Source: Rhizorhabdus sp. (GTDB lineage: Bacteria > Pseudomonadota > Alphaproteobacteria > Sphingomonadales > Sphingomonadaceae). Taken from it: a stretch of DNA of 6,741 bases. Location: the NCBI GenBank assembly GCA_004297635.1, contig SCUQ01000030.1, positions 1 through 6,741 on the forward strand, written 5' to 3'. Both the position numbers and the translations under genes were made by a program. The first letter of the stretch is position 1, and each line of letters starts with the position of its first letter. The notes under the pieces were generated by a model. It was not told the origin of the DNA. It did no database searches and was given only the letters and a program-made list of their open reading frames with translations. Shown piece after piece: positions 1-6,403 of this stretch.

Positions 1-589
1 CGGTGCGACCCGGTCCGACGAGGTCGATGAAACGATCGAGCAGTTCCTCGCCCTCGGGCCACCAGCCGAGGCCGTCCGCCGGCAAGAAATGGCCGCAGGC
101 GCCGACTCTCGCGAAACCGGCGCCCCATTGCCGCGCGAGGCTGAAGGCGCGGTCCGCCGACACCATCGGATCATCGTCGCTGGCGACGACCAGCGCCGGA
201 AAGGAAAAGACCGTGGCAGGCAGCGGCGCAAAACCCTGGAGGCGGCTGTCGGCGCTGTCCGCCACGGCATCGCTCGGGCCGATCAACAAGGCGCCGGCAA
301 CGGCGATCTCACTCTCGCTGCTCATCAGTCCGGCCCAGGCGGCGATGGCCAGCGCGCCGATGCCATGACCGACAAGGATCAAGGGCGCATCGATGCCACG
401 CAGGGCATGGTCGAGCCGGGAAACGAGACTGTTGCGATCCGGGCGCGCCTGGCCGAGATCGACCGCGCGGCAGTCGATCCTGCTCGCGACCCAATGGCTC
501 TGCCAGTAGCCCGGCCCCTCGCAATCGAGATCGGGAAGAAGCAACGCCACGGGTGCCATCGACGGATGTTCGAAACGGGGCGTAGCCAT
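1..589 (-). CDS. RBBP9/YdeN-family alpha/beta hydrolase with Ser-to-Gly at the nucleophile position (3' end cut by window)
   Basis: The frame gives 196 residues up to the window edge, near the usual 180-200 for this family of small single-domain serine hydrolases, so only the last few residues can be missing. Family landmarks: the N-terminal strand VALLLPDLDCEGPGYWQSHW (14-33); an elbow GHGIGAL (74-80) where the family has HSxG; VVASDDDP (134-141) with the expected catalytic Asp140; and CGHFLPADGLGWWPEG (165-180) with His167 and the diagnostic GlGxWPeG tail. Asp and His of the triad are kept, but position 76, the nucleophile, is Gly (codon GGC, bases 362-364). The start at 589 is backed by AGGAGG at 598-603, 8 nt upstream; Met11 is an alternative. 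It may be inactive as a serine hydrolase or act as a binding protein. The substrate is unknown. It lies 167 bp downstream of purC on the same strand. No signal peptide is seen, so it is probably cytoplasmic. Confidence 0.85.
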   Translation of the reverse strand, partial: MATPRFEHPSMAPVALLLPDLDCEGPGYWQSHWVASRIDCRAVDLGQARPDRNSLVSRLDHALRGIDAPLILVGHGIGALAIAAWAGLMSSESEIAVAGALLIGPSDAVADSADSRLQGFAPLPATVFSFPALVVASDDDPMVSADRAFSLARQWGAGFARVGACGHFLPADGLGWWPEGEELLDRFIDLVGPGRT

Positions 590-600
590 GCTTCCGTCCT

Positions 601-636
601 CCTCGACTCGCGCGGCCAAAGAGCCGCGGATCGAGG
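601..636 (-). promoter_or_regulatory. Leader hairpin partly overlapping the hydrolase ribosome-binding site
   Basis: Inner arms 611-616 and 623-628 (CGCGGC/GCCGCG) pair perfectly around a 6-nt loop. Outer arms 601-606 and 631-636 (CCTCGA/TCGAGG) also pair perfectly, separated from the inner stem by a small internal loop. On the minus-strand transcript the outer 3' arm includes three bases of the AGGAGG site (598-603) of the hydrolase gene. No T-run follows, so it is not a typical intrinsic terminator for purC. A role in translation control is inference. Confidence 0.4.
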
Positions 637-640
637 TGGC

Positions 641-668
641 AGATTATGTCTAGCACATCGGTTGTAAA
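641..668 (-). promoter_or_regulatory. Weak candidate promoter for the hydrolase gene
   Basis: Read on the minus strand, TTTACA (663-668) is followed after 16 nt by TAATCT (641-646). The first matches the sigma-70 -35 box at 5 of 6 positions, but the second matches the -10 box poorly; the overlapping CATAAT is a better -10 but only 14 nt away. Transcription from here would begin near the hairpin at 601-636. The location in the 167-bp gap after purC is sensible, but such matches arise often by chance. Confidence 0.25.
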
Positions 669-756
669 TGGCCGTTGCGACCAAATGCGGCAGGATTGCG
701 GCGAACCGGACGGCGCTCAGACAGGCTCTGAAACGCCTCCGGCTAAACCCTTGAAA

Positions 757-1533
757 TTACTTGCCGCGATTCTTGCGATGACTCTCGAGATCGAGGATCA
801 TGTTCTCCCCGTCGGGCATCAGGCCGAGCCGACGGGCGATCTCCTGATAGGCTTCGACCTCACCGCCCAGGTCCTGCCGGAAACGATCCTTGTCGAGCTT
901 CTCGCCCGTCGTCATGTCCCACAGGCGGCAGCCGTCGGGGCTGATCTCGTCGGCCAGGATGACACGGCTATAGTCATTGTCCCAGAACCGGCCGAATTCG
1001 AGCTTGAAGTCGACCAGTCGGATGCCGATTCCGGCAAACAGGCCGCACATGAAATCATTCACGCGGATCGCCATGTCGGCGATGTCGTGCATCTCCTCCT
1101 GGCTCGCCCAGCCGAAGCAGGCGATATGCTCGTCGGCGACCATGGGATCGCCCAGCGCATCGTCCTTGTAATAATATTCGATGATCGTGCGGGGCAGCTG
1201 GGTGCCTTCCTCGATGCCCAGCCGCTTGACGATCGAGCCCGCGGCAACGTTTCGCACCACCACCTCGATCGGGACGATCTCGACCTGGCGGATCAGCTGC
1301 TCGCGCATGTTGAGCCGGCGGATGAAATGGGTGGGCACGCCGATCGTGCCGAGCAGGGTGAAGATATGCTCGGAAATCCGATTGTTCAGTACGCCCTTGC
1401 CGTTGATCGTGCCCTTCTTCTGGGCGTTGAATGCGGTCGCGTCGTCCTTGAAATACTGGATCAGCGTGCCGGGCTCAGGTCCTTCGTAAAGAATCTTGGC
1501 CTTGCCTTCGTAAATCTGGCGGCGGCGGGTCAT
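757..1533 (-). CDS. purC: Phosphoribosylaminoimidazole-succinocarboxamide synthase (SAICAR synthetase)
   Basis: PurC joins aspartate to CAIR using ATP to form SAICAR, a step of cytoplasmic de novo purine synthesis. The 258-residue protein matches the family over its whole length: nucleotide-binding N-terminus [15 protein letters not shown] (4-18), signature [14 protein letters not shown] (87-100), signature LVDFKLEFG (173-181), and ADEISPD (194-200). All signature positions are intact and the length is normal for alphaproteobacterial PurC (E. coli is slightly shorter). The frame is open upstream for 22 more codons, but homology begins at [10 protein letters not shown], and GGAGG at 1542-1546 lies 8 nt before the ATG at 1533, so that start is chosen. 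The gene diverges from kup and is followed on the same strand by the hydrolase gene. An inverted repeat over its ribosome-binding site (1543-1575) could modulate translation. Confidence 0.98.
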   Translation of the reverse strand: MTRRRQIYEGKAKILYEGPEPGTLIQYFKDDATAFNAQKKGTINGKGVLNNRISEHIFTLLGTIGVPTHFIRRLNMREQLIRQVEIVPIEVVVRNVAAGSIVKRLGIEEGTQLPRTIIEYYYKDDALGDPMVADEHIACFGWASQEEMHDIADMAIRVNDFMCGLFAGIGIRLVDFKLEFGRFWDNDYSRVILADEISPDGCRLWDMTTGEKLDKDRFRQDLGGEVEAYQEIARRLGLMPDGENMILDLESHRKNRGK

Positions 1534-1735
1534 GGATCGGGCCTCCGGGGGCGCAGTAACAGAGAAGCCCCGGAGACAACGTCGATTCGGACGCGCCACC
1601 GGGGCAGTTCGGCCTCGCCTTTACCGCGATTGCCGGTCTCACGCAAACAATGCCGCGCTGCGGAGAGAATCCGCGTGCATTCTTCCCGGGAGAAGCCTAA
1701 TCCGCGCCGGATTTCGCCATTTGGGGGCATCTTTG
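1534..1735. promoter_or_regulatory. Divergent purC/kup intergenic region
   Basis: These 202 bp lie between two genes reading away from each other, so they should hold the promoters of both purC (leftward) and the kup operon (rightward). I found no convincing sigma-70 pair on either strand. Recognisable parts are the purC ribosome-binding site (1542-1546) inside an inverted repeat, a small stem GCGGA/TCCGC (1660-1664 with 1670-1674), and a G-run at 1723-1727 that can serve as the kup ribosome-binding site. Confidence 0.6.
1543..1575 (-). promoter_or_regulatory. Inverted repeat covering the purC ribosome-binding site
   Basis: Arms CTCCGGGG (1543-1550) and CCCCGGAG (1568-1575) are perfect 8-bp complements with a 17-nt loop. 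In the purC mRNA the 3' arm contains four of the five bases of the GGAGG site (1542-1546), so the folded hairpin would hide it from the ribosome. Seven of eight pairs are G:C. The pairing is directly visible; regulation by it is inference, and no known purine riboswitch core is recognisable here. Confidence 0.5.
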
Positions 1736-3682
1736 ATGCGACATGAGGTGGCCGATGCCGATGCCCTGCAACCGCAGGGCCGGCAACGCAAGGACACGAT
1801 GACCGCGCTTACGCTGGGGGCGCTCGGCGTGGTCTTCGGCGATATCGGCACCAGCCCGATCTATGCCTTTCGCGAAGCCCTGGGTCAGGCGGCAGCCGAC
1901 GGCATCGTTGCCGGCGAGATACTGGGTGTGCTCAGCCTCGCGCTCTGGGCGCTGATCCTCGTCGTCACCTGCAAATATGTGCTGTTCCTGATGCGCGCGG
2001 ACAATGGCGGCGAAGGCGGCGTCCTGGCGCTCATGGCGCTCGCCCAGCGTTCCACCCGCAAGCGCCATCGCCTCGTACTTCTTCTGGGCGCGGCGGGCGC
2101 CGCGCTGTTTTACGGCGACGGCGTGATCACCCCTGCCCTGTCGGTCCTCTCCGCCGTGGAGGGGCTCCGGACGATCAAGGGGCTGGAACATGCCGTATCG
2201 CAGGGCACGATATTGCTCATCACGTCGGGAATCCTGATCGGCCTGTTCCTGATGCAGGCGCGCGGCACCGCGATCGTCGGCCGGTTGTTCGGACCGATCT
2301 GCCTGCTCTGGTTCGTGACGATCGCCGGGATCGGTCTCATCCATATCGCCGATGAACCCGCGATCTTGGCGGCGCTGCTGCCCCATTATGGCGTGCTGTT
2401 CATGGCCAATCACGGCCTGGCCGGCATGTTCGTGATCGGCGCCGTCTTCCTGACCGTGACCGGTGCCGAGGCGCTGACCGCCGACATGGGCCACTTCGGC
2501 GCCCGGCCGATCCGGCTCGGCTGGCTGCTGATCGTCTTCCCGGCGCTGTCGCTCAACTATCTCGGTCAGGGCGCATTCGCACTCCACCGTCTCGAAGTGG
2601 CGGCGGCGCGGGGGCTGGAATTCACCAATCAGGACTGGTTCTTCCTGATGGCGCCGGGGATCGCGCGTATTCCGCTGGTCCTGCTCGCCACCTGCGCCAC
2701 CGTCATCGCAAGCCAGGCGGTCATCACCGGTGCCTATTCGCTCACCCGTCAGGCGATCCAGCTGGGGTTGCTGCCAAGGCTCAAGATCCGTCAGACCTCG
2801 GAACATGCGGCTGGGCAGATCTATCTGCCGACCATCACCCTGCTGCTGTTCATCGGCGTGATGATCCTCGTGCTTGGCTTCGGCTCCTCCTCGGCGATGG
2901 CGGCGGCCTATGGCATCTCGGTGTCGGGCACGATGGTCGTGACGACATGCCTCGGCTTTCTGGTGGTTCGTCGCACCTGGGGCTGGGGTCTGCCGCTCAC
3001 CGCGGCCGTGATCGTGCCGCTGCTGCTGCTCGATCTCTTCTTCTTCGGCGCGAACATCCTGCGCGTCTACGAAGGGGGCTGGGTGCCGCTGCTGATCGCG
3101 TTCGGCGTGGGCCTGCTGATCGCGACCTGGGTTCGCGGCCGCAATCTGCTGCTGTCGATCGACCAGAGTCAGGCGATCGAGCTGGAGGAGCTTGCCCGGA
3201 TGCTGCGCGCGCGGCCGCCCGAGCGGGTCCCGGGCATGGCGATCTTCCTGTCCTCCGATCTCGAAGCGGCTCCCAGCGCACTCCTGCACAACCTCAAGCA
3301 CAACAAGATACTGCACGAACGCAATCTCGCATTGACGATCAACACGGTGAACACCCCGGCGGTGTCGGCGGCGCAGCGCCTCGACATGACCAACATCGAC
3401 GAGAATTTCACCCGCGCCGTGCTCAACTACGGCTTCATGGAGAGCCCCGACATTCCGCGTGACCTGGCCTTCGCGCTGCGCCACGGCGACAACAAGCTGG
3501 AGCCGATGCAGACCAGCTACTTCATCGGCCGCTCGACGCTTCGTCCGTCCAAGCATAGCGGCATGCCCTTCTGGCAGGACCTGCTGTTCATCTTCCTCCA
3601 TCGCAACGCATCCGATCCGACCGACTTCTTCCGCATTCCGCCGAATCGCGTCGTCGAGCTGGGGTCTCAGACCACGATCTGA
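1736..3682 (+). CDS. kup: KUP-family potassium uptake transporter
   Basis: Inner-membrane K+ transporter of the KUP/HAK/KT family, thought to work as a K+/H+ symporter. The 648-residue product is full length (E. coli Kup has 622) with about twelve hydrophobic segments between residues 24 and 466, then a soluble cytoplasmic C-terminal part. Conserved blocks run in order: VVFGDIGTSPIYA (32-44), KYVLFLMRADNGGEGG (80-95), FYGDGVITPALSVLSAVEGL (125-144), TGAEALTADMGHFG (242-255), NYLGQGA (274-280), ASQAVITGAYSLTRQAIQLG (325-344), and a C-terminus FFRIPPNRVVELG. The start at 1736 has a G-run (1723-1727) 8 nt upstream; ATG at 1799, just before the conserved core, is an alternative that would drop 21 poorly conserved residues. 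It is divergent from purC and first in an apparent operon with the two thioesterases and the M17 peptidase. Confidence 0.97.
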   Translation: MRHEVADADALQPQGRQRKDTMTALTLGALGVVFGDIGTSPIYAFREALGQAAADGIVAGEILGVLSLALWALILVVTCKYVLFLMRADNGGEGGVLALMALAQRSTRKRHRLVLLLGAAGAALFYGDGVITPALSVLSAVEGLRTIKGLEHAVSQGTILLITSGILIGLFLMQARGTAIVGRLFGPICLLWFVTIAGIGLIHIADEPAILAALLPHYGVLFMANHGLAGMFVIGAVFLTVTGAEALTADMGHFGARPIRLGWLLIVFPALSLNYLGQGAFALHRLEVAAARGLEFTNQDWFFLMAPGIARIPLVLLATCATVIASQAVITGAYSLTRQAIQLGLLPRLKIRQTSEHAAGQIYLPTITLLLFIGVMILVLGFGSSSAMAAAYGISVSGTMVVTTCLGFLVVRRTWGWGLPLTAAVIVPLLLLDLFFFGANILRVYEGGWVPLLIAFGVGLLIATWVRGRNLLLSIDQSQAIELEELARMLRARPPERVPGMAIFLSSDLEAAPSALLHNLKHNKILHERNLALTINTVNTPAVSAAQRLDMTNIDENFTRAVLNYGFMESPDIPRDLAFALRHGDNKLEPMQTSYFIGRSTLRPSKHSGMPFWQDLLFIFLHRNASDPTDFFRIPPNRVVELGSQTTI

Positions 3683-3705
3683 GCAGAGCAGCGGAGAGGG
3701 CTTGC

Positions 3706-4155
3706 ATGGATCGCTCAACATCCTATGGCGGAACCATGCCGGCCGCGGACATCTTCGAACACGCAAAACGGATGATATCCGGCCATGCGGGTCAGATCGG
3801 CCTGCGCTACGTTGATCATGGCGACGACTGGGTGGACCTGGCGTTCGATTACAAGCCCGAACTGGCCATCAATGCCGAAACCGGCATTCTGGCCTCCGGC
3901 CCGATCATCTCGCTGATCGACAGCGCCTGCGGCATCTCCATCATGGTGAAGGTGGGGCAACCGCGTCCGATGGCGACGCTCGACCTGCGCGTCGACTATG
4001 TCCGCGCCGCGCCGCCCGGCCGATCGATCACGGCACGCGGGACATGTTACCGGATCAGCCGCAACGTCGCTTTCGTCCGCTGCATGGCGCACGATGGCGA
4101 TCCAGACGATCCCGTGGCCCATGCGCTGGCCACCTTCTTCTTCACCGGCGACTGA
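3706..4155 (+). CDS. PaaI-type hotdog-fold thioesterase, variant active site (first of a tandem pair)
   Basis: The 149-residue protein looks like a single hotdog domain of the PaaI acyl-CoA thioesterase type. After a first strand comes the central-helix region GILASGPIISLIDSACGISI (60-79), then strands with PMATLDLRVDYVRAAPPG (88-105), and a final strand ALATFFFTGD. Where classical members have HGG before the helix, this one has Ala63-Ser64-Gly65; the helix acid, Asp72, is kept. Start 3706 is supported by a purine-rich GGAGAGGG at 3693-3700; Met11 (3736) is an alternative. It begins 23 nt after kup and stops 3 nt before a second hotdog gene, so cotranscription is likely. Such proteins act as dimers or tetramers in the cytoplasm. 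The substrate cannot be told, and loss of the His-Gly pair may change activity. Confidence 0.85.
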   Translation: MDRSTSYGGTMPAADIFEHAKRMISGHAGQIGLRYVDHGDDWVDLAFDYKPELAINAETGILASGPIISLIDSACGISIMVKVGQPRPMATLDLRVDYVRAAPPGRSITARGTCYRISRNVAFVRCMAHDGDPDDPVAHALATFFFTGD

Positions 4156-4158
4156 GCC

Positions 4159-4542
4159 ATGGCCTTCCACTCCCCTTATGCCGACATGATCGGCGCGCGC
4201 CGCAACGATGCCACCGACGAACCGATCCTGACGATCGCCTGGCGATCGGAGGTGGAGGGGCGCCCGGGATATGTTCATGGCGGCATCATTGCCGGACTGC
4301 TGGAGATGGCCTGCTACGAGGCGCTGATCCTGGAACTCAGGGCCAGTGGCGACGAGGCGCGCCTGAAGCCGATCAACGTGGCGGTCGATTATCTGCGTGG
4401 CGGCGTGGTCGCCGACACACATGCCGTCGCGCAGATCGTACGGGTCGGCAAGCGGGTCGCCAATGTGACGGCGATCTGCTGGCAGGACGACCGATCCAGG
4501 CCGATCGCCACCGCGCGGATGCACATTCTGCTGGATCGCTAA
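4159..4542 (+). CDS. PaaI-type hotdog-fold thioesterase (second of a tandem pair)
   Basis: A 127-residue single-domain hotdog protein, normal in size for PaaI-type thioesterases, which hydrolyse acyl-CoA thioesters. The motif GYVHGGIIAGLLEMACYEAL (37-56) carries the classical His40-Gly41-Gly42 followed by the central helix with Glu49 at the catalytic-acid position, usually Asp in PaaI but Glu in some hotdog thioesterases. The strand KPINVAVDYLRGG (69-81) and the C-terminal ATARMHILLDR complete the fold. The start lies 3 nt after the stop of the preceding hotdog gene and has only a weak ribosome-binding site, consistent with translational coupling. It shares little sequence with its neighbour beyond the fold, so the pair is either an old duplication or partners of one complex. 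The substrate is unknown. Confidence 0.88.
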   Translation: MAFHSPYADMIGARRNDATDEPILTIAWRSEVEGRPGYVHGGIIAGLLEMACYEALILELRASGDEARLKPINVAVDYLRGGVVADTHAVAQIVRVGKRVANVTAICWQDDRSRPIATARMHILLDR

Positions 4543-4560
4543 AGTGAGTACAGATCCGTA

Positions 4561-5949
4561 ATGACCGATTTCGCTTCCCTGCTTCTGCCCGATCGCGGCG
4601 AGCCCGCCAACAGCCTGACGCCGGTCGCGGCCGATGGCTTCGAAGGCTGGTTGAAGCAGCATGCGACCCAGGTGCGCACATTGGCGAACGCCGCACAGTT
4701 CAGCGCGAAGCCCGGCGAGCTGCTGATCCTGCCGGGCCGCAGGGACGGCGAATGGTCGGCCATATTCGGCGCCGCGGCGACGCCTGGTCCCTGGGACCTT
4801 GCCGCCATCGCCCAGAAGCTTCCCGCCGGAAGCTACCGGATCGAGGGCGATGCTCCGCCAGACGGTACGCTCGGTTGGCTGCTCGCCCACCATCGGTTCG
4901 ATCGCTACCTGGCCAAGCCCGATCCGGTACCTGCCCGCATATTGCTGAGCCGGAATGCCGCCGCGATCGGGCCGGCGGTTGCGATGGCCGAGGCGGTGGC
5001 GCTGGTCCGCGACCTCGTCGACACCCCCGCCGCCGATCTCGGCCCGGCCGAACTGGCGGTGGCGGCCGAGGCGGTCGCGAAAGCGCATGGCGCCGCGATC
5101 CGCGTGACCAAGGGCGACGCGCTCGATCGTGACTATCCGATGATCGCGGCGGTCGGCCGCGCAGCGGTTCGCGAGCGGGCGCCGCGGCTGATCGAGCTGG
5201 AATGGGGCGATCCGAAGCATCCGCGCATCGCCATCGTCGGCAAGGGAGTCTGTTTCGATTCGGGCGGCCTCGATCTCAAGCCGTCCTCGGCGATGCTGCT
5301 GATGAAGAAGGACATGGGCGGCGCCGCGCATGCGCTGGCGCTGGCCGGGCTCGTCATGGGGGCGCGGCTGCCGGTCCGCCTTCATCTGCTGATCCCGGCG
5401 GTGGAGAACGCCGTCGCCGGGGATGCATTTCGTCCGGGCGATATATTGCGCAGCCGCAAGGGCCTGTCGGTCGAAATCGGCAATACCGACGCCGAGGGCC
5501 GGCTCGTCCTGGGCGATGCGCTGACCCGTGCGGGCGAGGAGAAGCCCGAGCTGATCATCGACTTCGCGACCCTCACCGGTGCTGCGCGGGTGGCGCTCGG
5601 CCCCGATCTGCCTGCGCTCTTCGCCAATGACGATGCGCTTGCCGCCGAGCTCACCGCCGCCGCGCAGGCCGTTTCCGATCCGCTCTGGCGGCTGCCCCTC
5701 TGGCCCGATTATGGCGACATGCTCAAATCGACCGTCGCGGACATCAACAATGCCGGCGAGGGCGGGATGGCGGGCGCGGTCACGGCGGCGCTGTTCCTCC
5801 AGCGCTTCGTGCCCGAAGGCACGCCGTGGGCGCATCTCGACACATTTGCCTGGCGCCCGTCGGCGAAGCCCGGTCGGCCGAAGGGCGGCGATGCGCTGGG
5901 CCTGCGCGCAGCCTTCGCCATGCTCAGCAGGAAATTCGTTACGGCTTGA
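4561..5949 (+). CDS. M17-family leucyl aminopeptidase (PepA-like)
   Basis: Cytoplasmic two-metal aminopeptidase that removes N-terminal residues from peptides; family members are usually hexamers. The C-terminal catalytic domain (about 140-462) holds every expected residue: VGKGVCFDSGGLDLKP (226-241) gives Lys228, Asp233 and Lys240; KKDMGG (249-254) gives Asp251; NTDAEGRL (308-315), the family signature, gives Asp310, Glu312 and Arg314. The N-terminal domain (1-about 130) is short and divergent, as often in the group annotated 'leucyl aminopeptidase family protein', so total length is 462 against about 500 for E. coli PepA. The start is 18 nt after the thioesterase stop; a weak GTGAG (4544-4548) lies 12 nt upstream. 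A strong hairpin 8 nt after the stop suggests the operon ends here. Activity is very likely; the natural substrate is unknown. Confidence 0.95.
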   Translation: MTDFASLLLPDRGEPANSLTPVAADGFEGWLKQHATQVRTLANAAQFSAKPGELLILPGRRDGEWSAIFGAAATPGPWDLAAIAQKLPAGSYRIEGDAPPDGTLGWLLAHHRFDRYLAKPDPVPARILLSRNAAAIGPAVAMAEAVALVRDLVDTPAADLGPAELAVAAEAVAKAHGAAIRVTKGDALDRDYPMIAAVGRAAVRERAPRLIELEWGDPKHPRIAIVGKGVCFDSGGLDLKPSSAMLLMKKDMGGAAHALALAGLVMGARLPVRLHLLIPAVENAVAGDAFRPGDILRSRKGLSVEIGNTDAEGRLVLGDALTRAGEEKPELIIDFATLTGAARVALGPDLPALFANDDALAAELTAAAQAVSDPLWRLPLWPDYGDMLKSTVADINNAGEGGMAGAVTAALFLQRFVPEGTPWAHLDTFAWRPSAKPGRPKGGDALGLRAAFAMLSRKFVTA

Positions 5950-5957
5950 GGCCGGAT

Positions 5958-5984
5958 GCCGGGTTTCGGCGACGAAATCCCGGC
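5958..5984 (+). terminator. Strong hairpin just after the M17 gene, probable transcript end
   Basis: GCCGGG+TTTCG (5958-5968) pairs with CGAAA+CCCGGC (5973-5984) with a single bulged T at 5978 and a GCGA loop of the GNRA type (5969-5972). It starts 8 nt after the aminopeptidase stop codon. There is no T-run behind it, so it may act as an mRNA 3'-end stabiliser or a Rho-assisted end rather than a classical intrinsic terminator. Confidence 0.5.
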
Positions 5985-6010
5985 GGTCATATCGGCTAGC
6001 GAAACAAAAG

Positions 6011-6060
6011 GCCGGGGGCTGCGTTCAGCCACGGGAATAGCAACCCCGGACCCGTTTTTG
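6011..6060 (+). promoter_or_regulatory. Structured leader with alternative hairpins before the MarR-type gene
   Basis: Three pairings are visible. CCGGGG (6012-6017) can pair with CCCCGG (6044-6049). Inside it, GGCTG (6017-6021) can pair with CAGCC (6026-6030) around CGTT. ACGGG (6031-6035) can pair with CCCGT (6051-6055), directly followed by T (6055-6059), which resembles an intrinsic terminator with a long loop. The first and third cannot form together except as a pseudoknot. Read on the minus strand, the CCGGGG/CCCCGG stem is followed by a T-rich stretch, so the element may also be a bidirectional terminator. Confidence 0.4.
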
Positions 6061-6073
6061 TGAGGCGCGTATA

Positions 6074-6403
6074 ATGGCCGATAATCAGCTTTCCCAATGG
6101 ATGCGGGCACTGGTGTCCTATGTTCGTTCGGGACAGCCCGATCTGACCAACCGGCAGATGGCATTGCTCCTGATCAGTTACATCACCCCCGGCCCGCATA
6201 CTGTCCGCGGCCTTGCCCAGCAGCTGGGCGTTTCCAAGCCGGTCATAACGCGCGCCTTGAATACCCTGGGGTCGCTCGGCTATCTGCGCCGCGAACGCGA
6301 CGATAATGATCGTCGCAACATCTTTGTCGCGAAGACAGAAAAAGGGGCCGCCTTCCTCGATGCGTTCGGAAAGTCCATCGATCTCGAGAAGGCTCGCGGC
6401 TGA
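6074..6403 (+). CDS. Short MarR-type winged-helix transcriptional regulator
   Basis: The 109-residue protein has a winged helix-turn-helix: HTVRGLAQQLGVSKPVITRA (42-61) forms the DNA-reading helices, and LRRERDDNDRRN (71-82) is the wing with the Asp-Arg pair typical of the MarR family, followed by IFVAKTEKGAAFL. It is shorter than usual MarR proteins (about 140-160 residues): the N-terminal helix is present, but the long C-terminal dimerisation helix is nearly absent, ending in GKSIDLEKARG. The start at 6074 has GAGG (6062-6065) 8 nt upstream; Met10 is less likely. The gene follows 124 bp of structured sequence and overlaps the next gene by 44 nt, so it may control that gene or itself. Ligand and targets are unknown. 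Confidence 0.88.
   Translation: MADNQLSQWMRALVSYVRSGQPDLTNRQMALLLISYITPGPHTVRGLAQQLGVSKPVITRALNTLGSLGYLRRERDDNDRRNIFVAKTEKGAAFLDAFGKSIDLEKARG

Noticed and set aside
379..684. 101-codon minus-strand frame covering the purC-hydrolase gap
   Set aside because: It mostly lies out of frame within the hydrolase gene, is Arg-rich and has no family resemblance; the hydrolase has its own good ribosome-binding site.
1532..1735. Upstream extension of the kup frame to an ATG at 1532
   Set aside because: The extra 68 residues are Arg-rich, unlike any Kup N-terminus, overlap the purC start, and homology begins after 1736.
646..1746. 366-codon plus-strand open frame across purC
   Set aside because: It is antisense to the clearly identified purC and shows no family features.
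1697..3766. 689-codon open frame on the minus strand opposite kup
   Set aside because: The translation is a low-complexity Arg/Asp/Gln/His-rich shadow of a GC-rich gene with no recognisable domain; kup on the plus strand explains the region fully.
3715..5835. 706-codon open frame on the minus strand opposite the thioesterases and aminopeptidase
   Set aside because: It spans three well-supported plus-strand genes and has the composition of an antisense shadow; long stop-free antisense frames are common in high-GC genomes.
6070..6075. Perfect TATAAT
   Set aside because: It overlaps the ATG of the MarR-type gene, has no fitting -35 box about 17 nt upstream, and would start transcription inside the gene.
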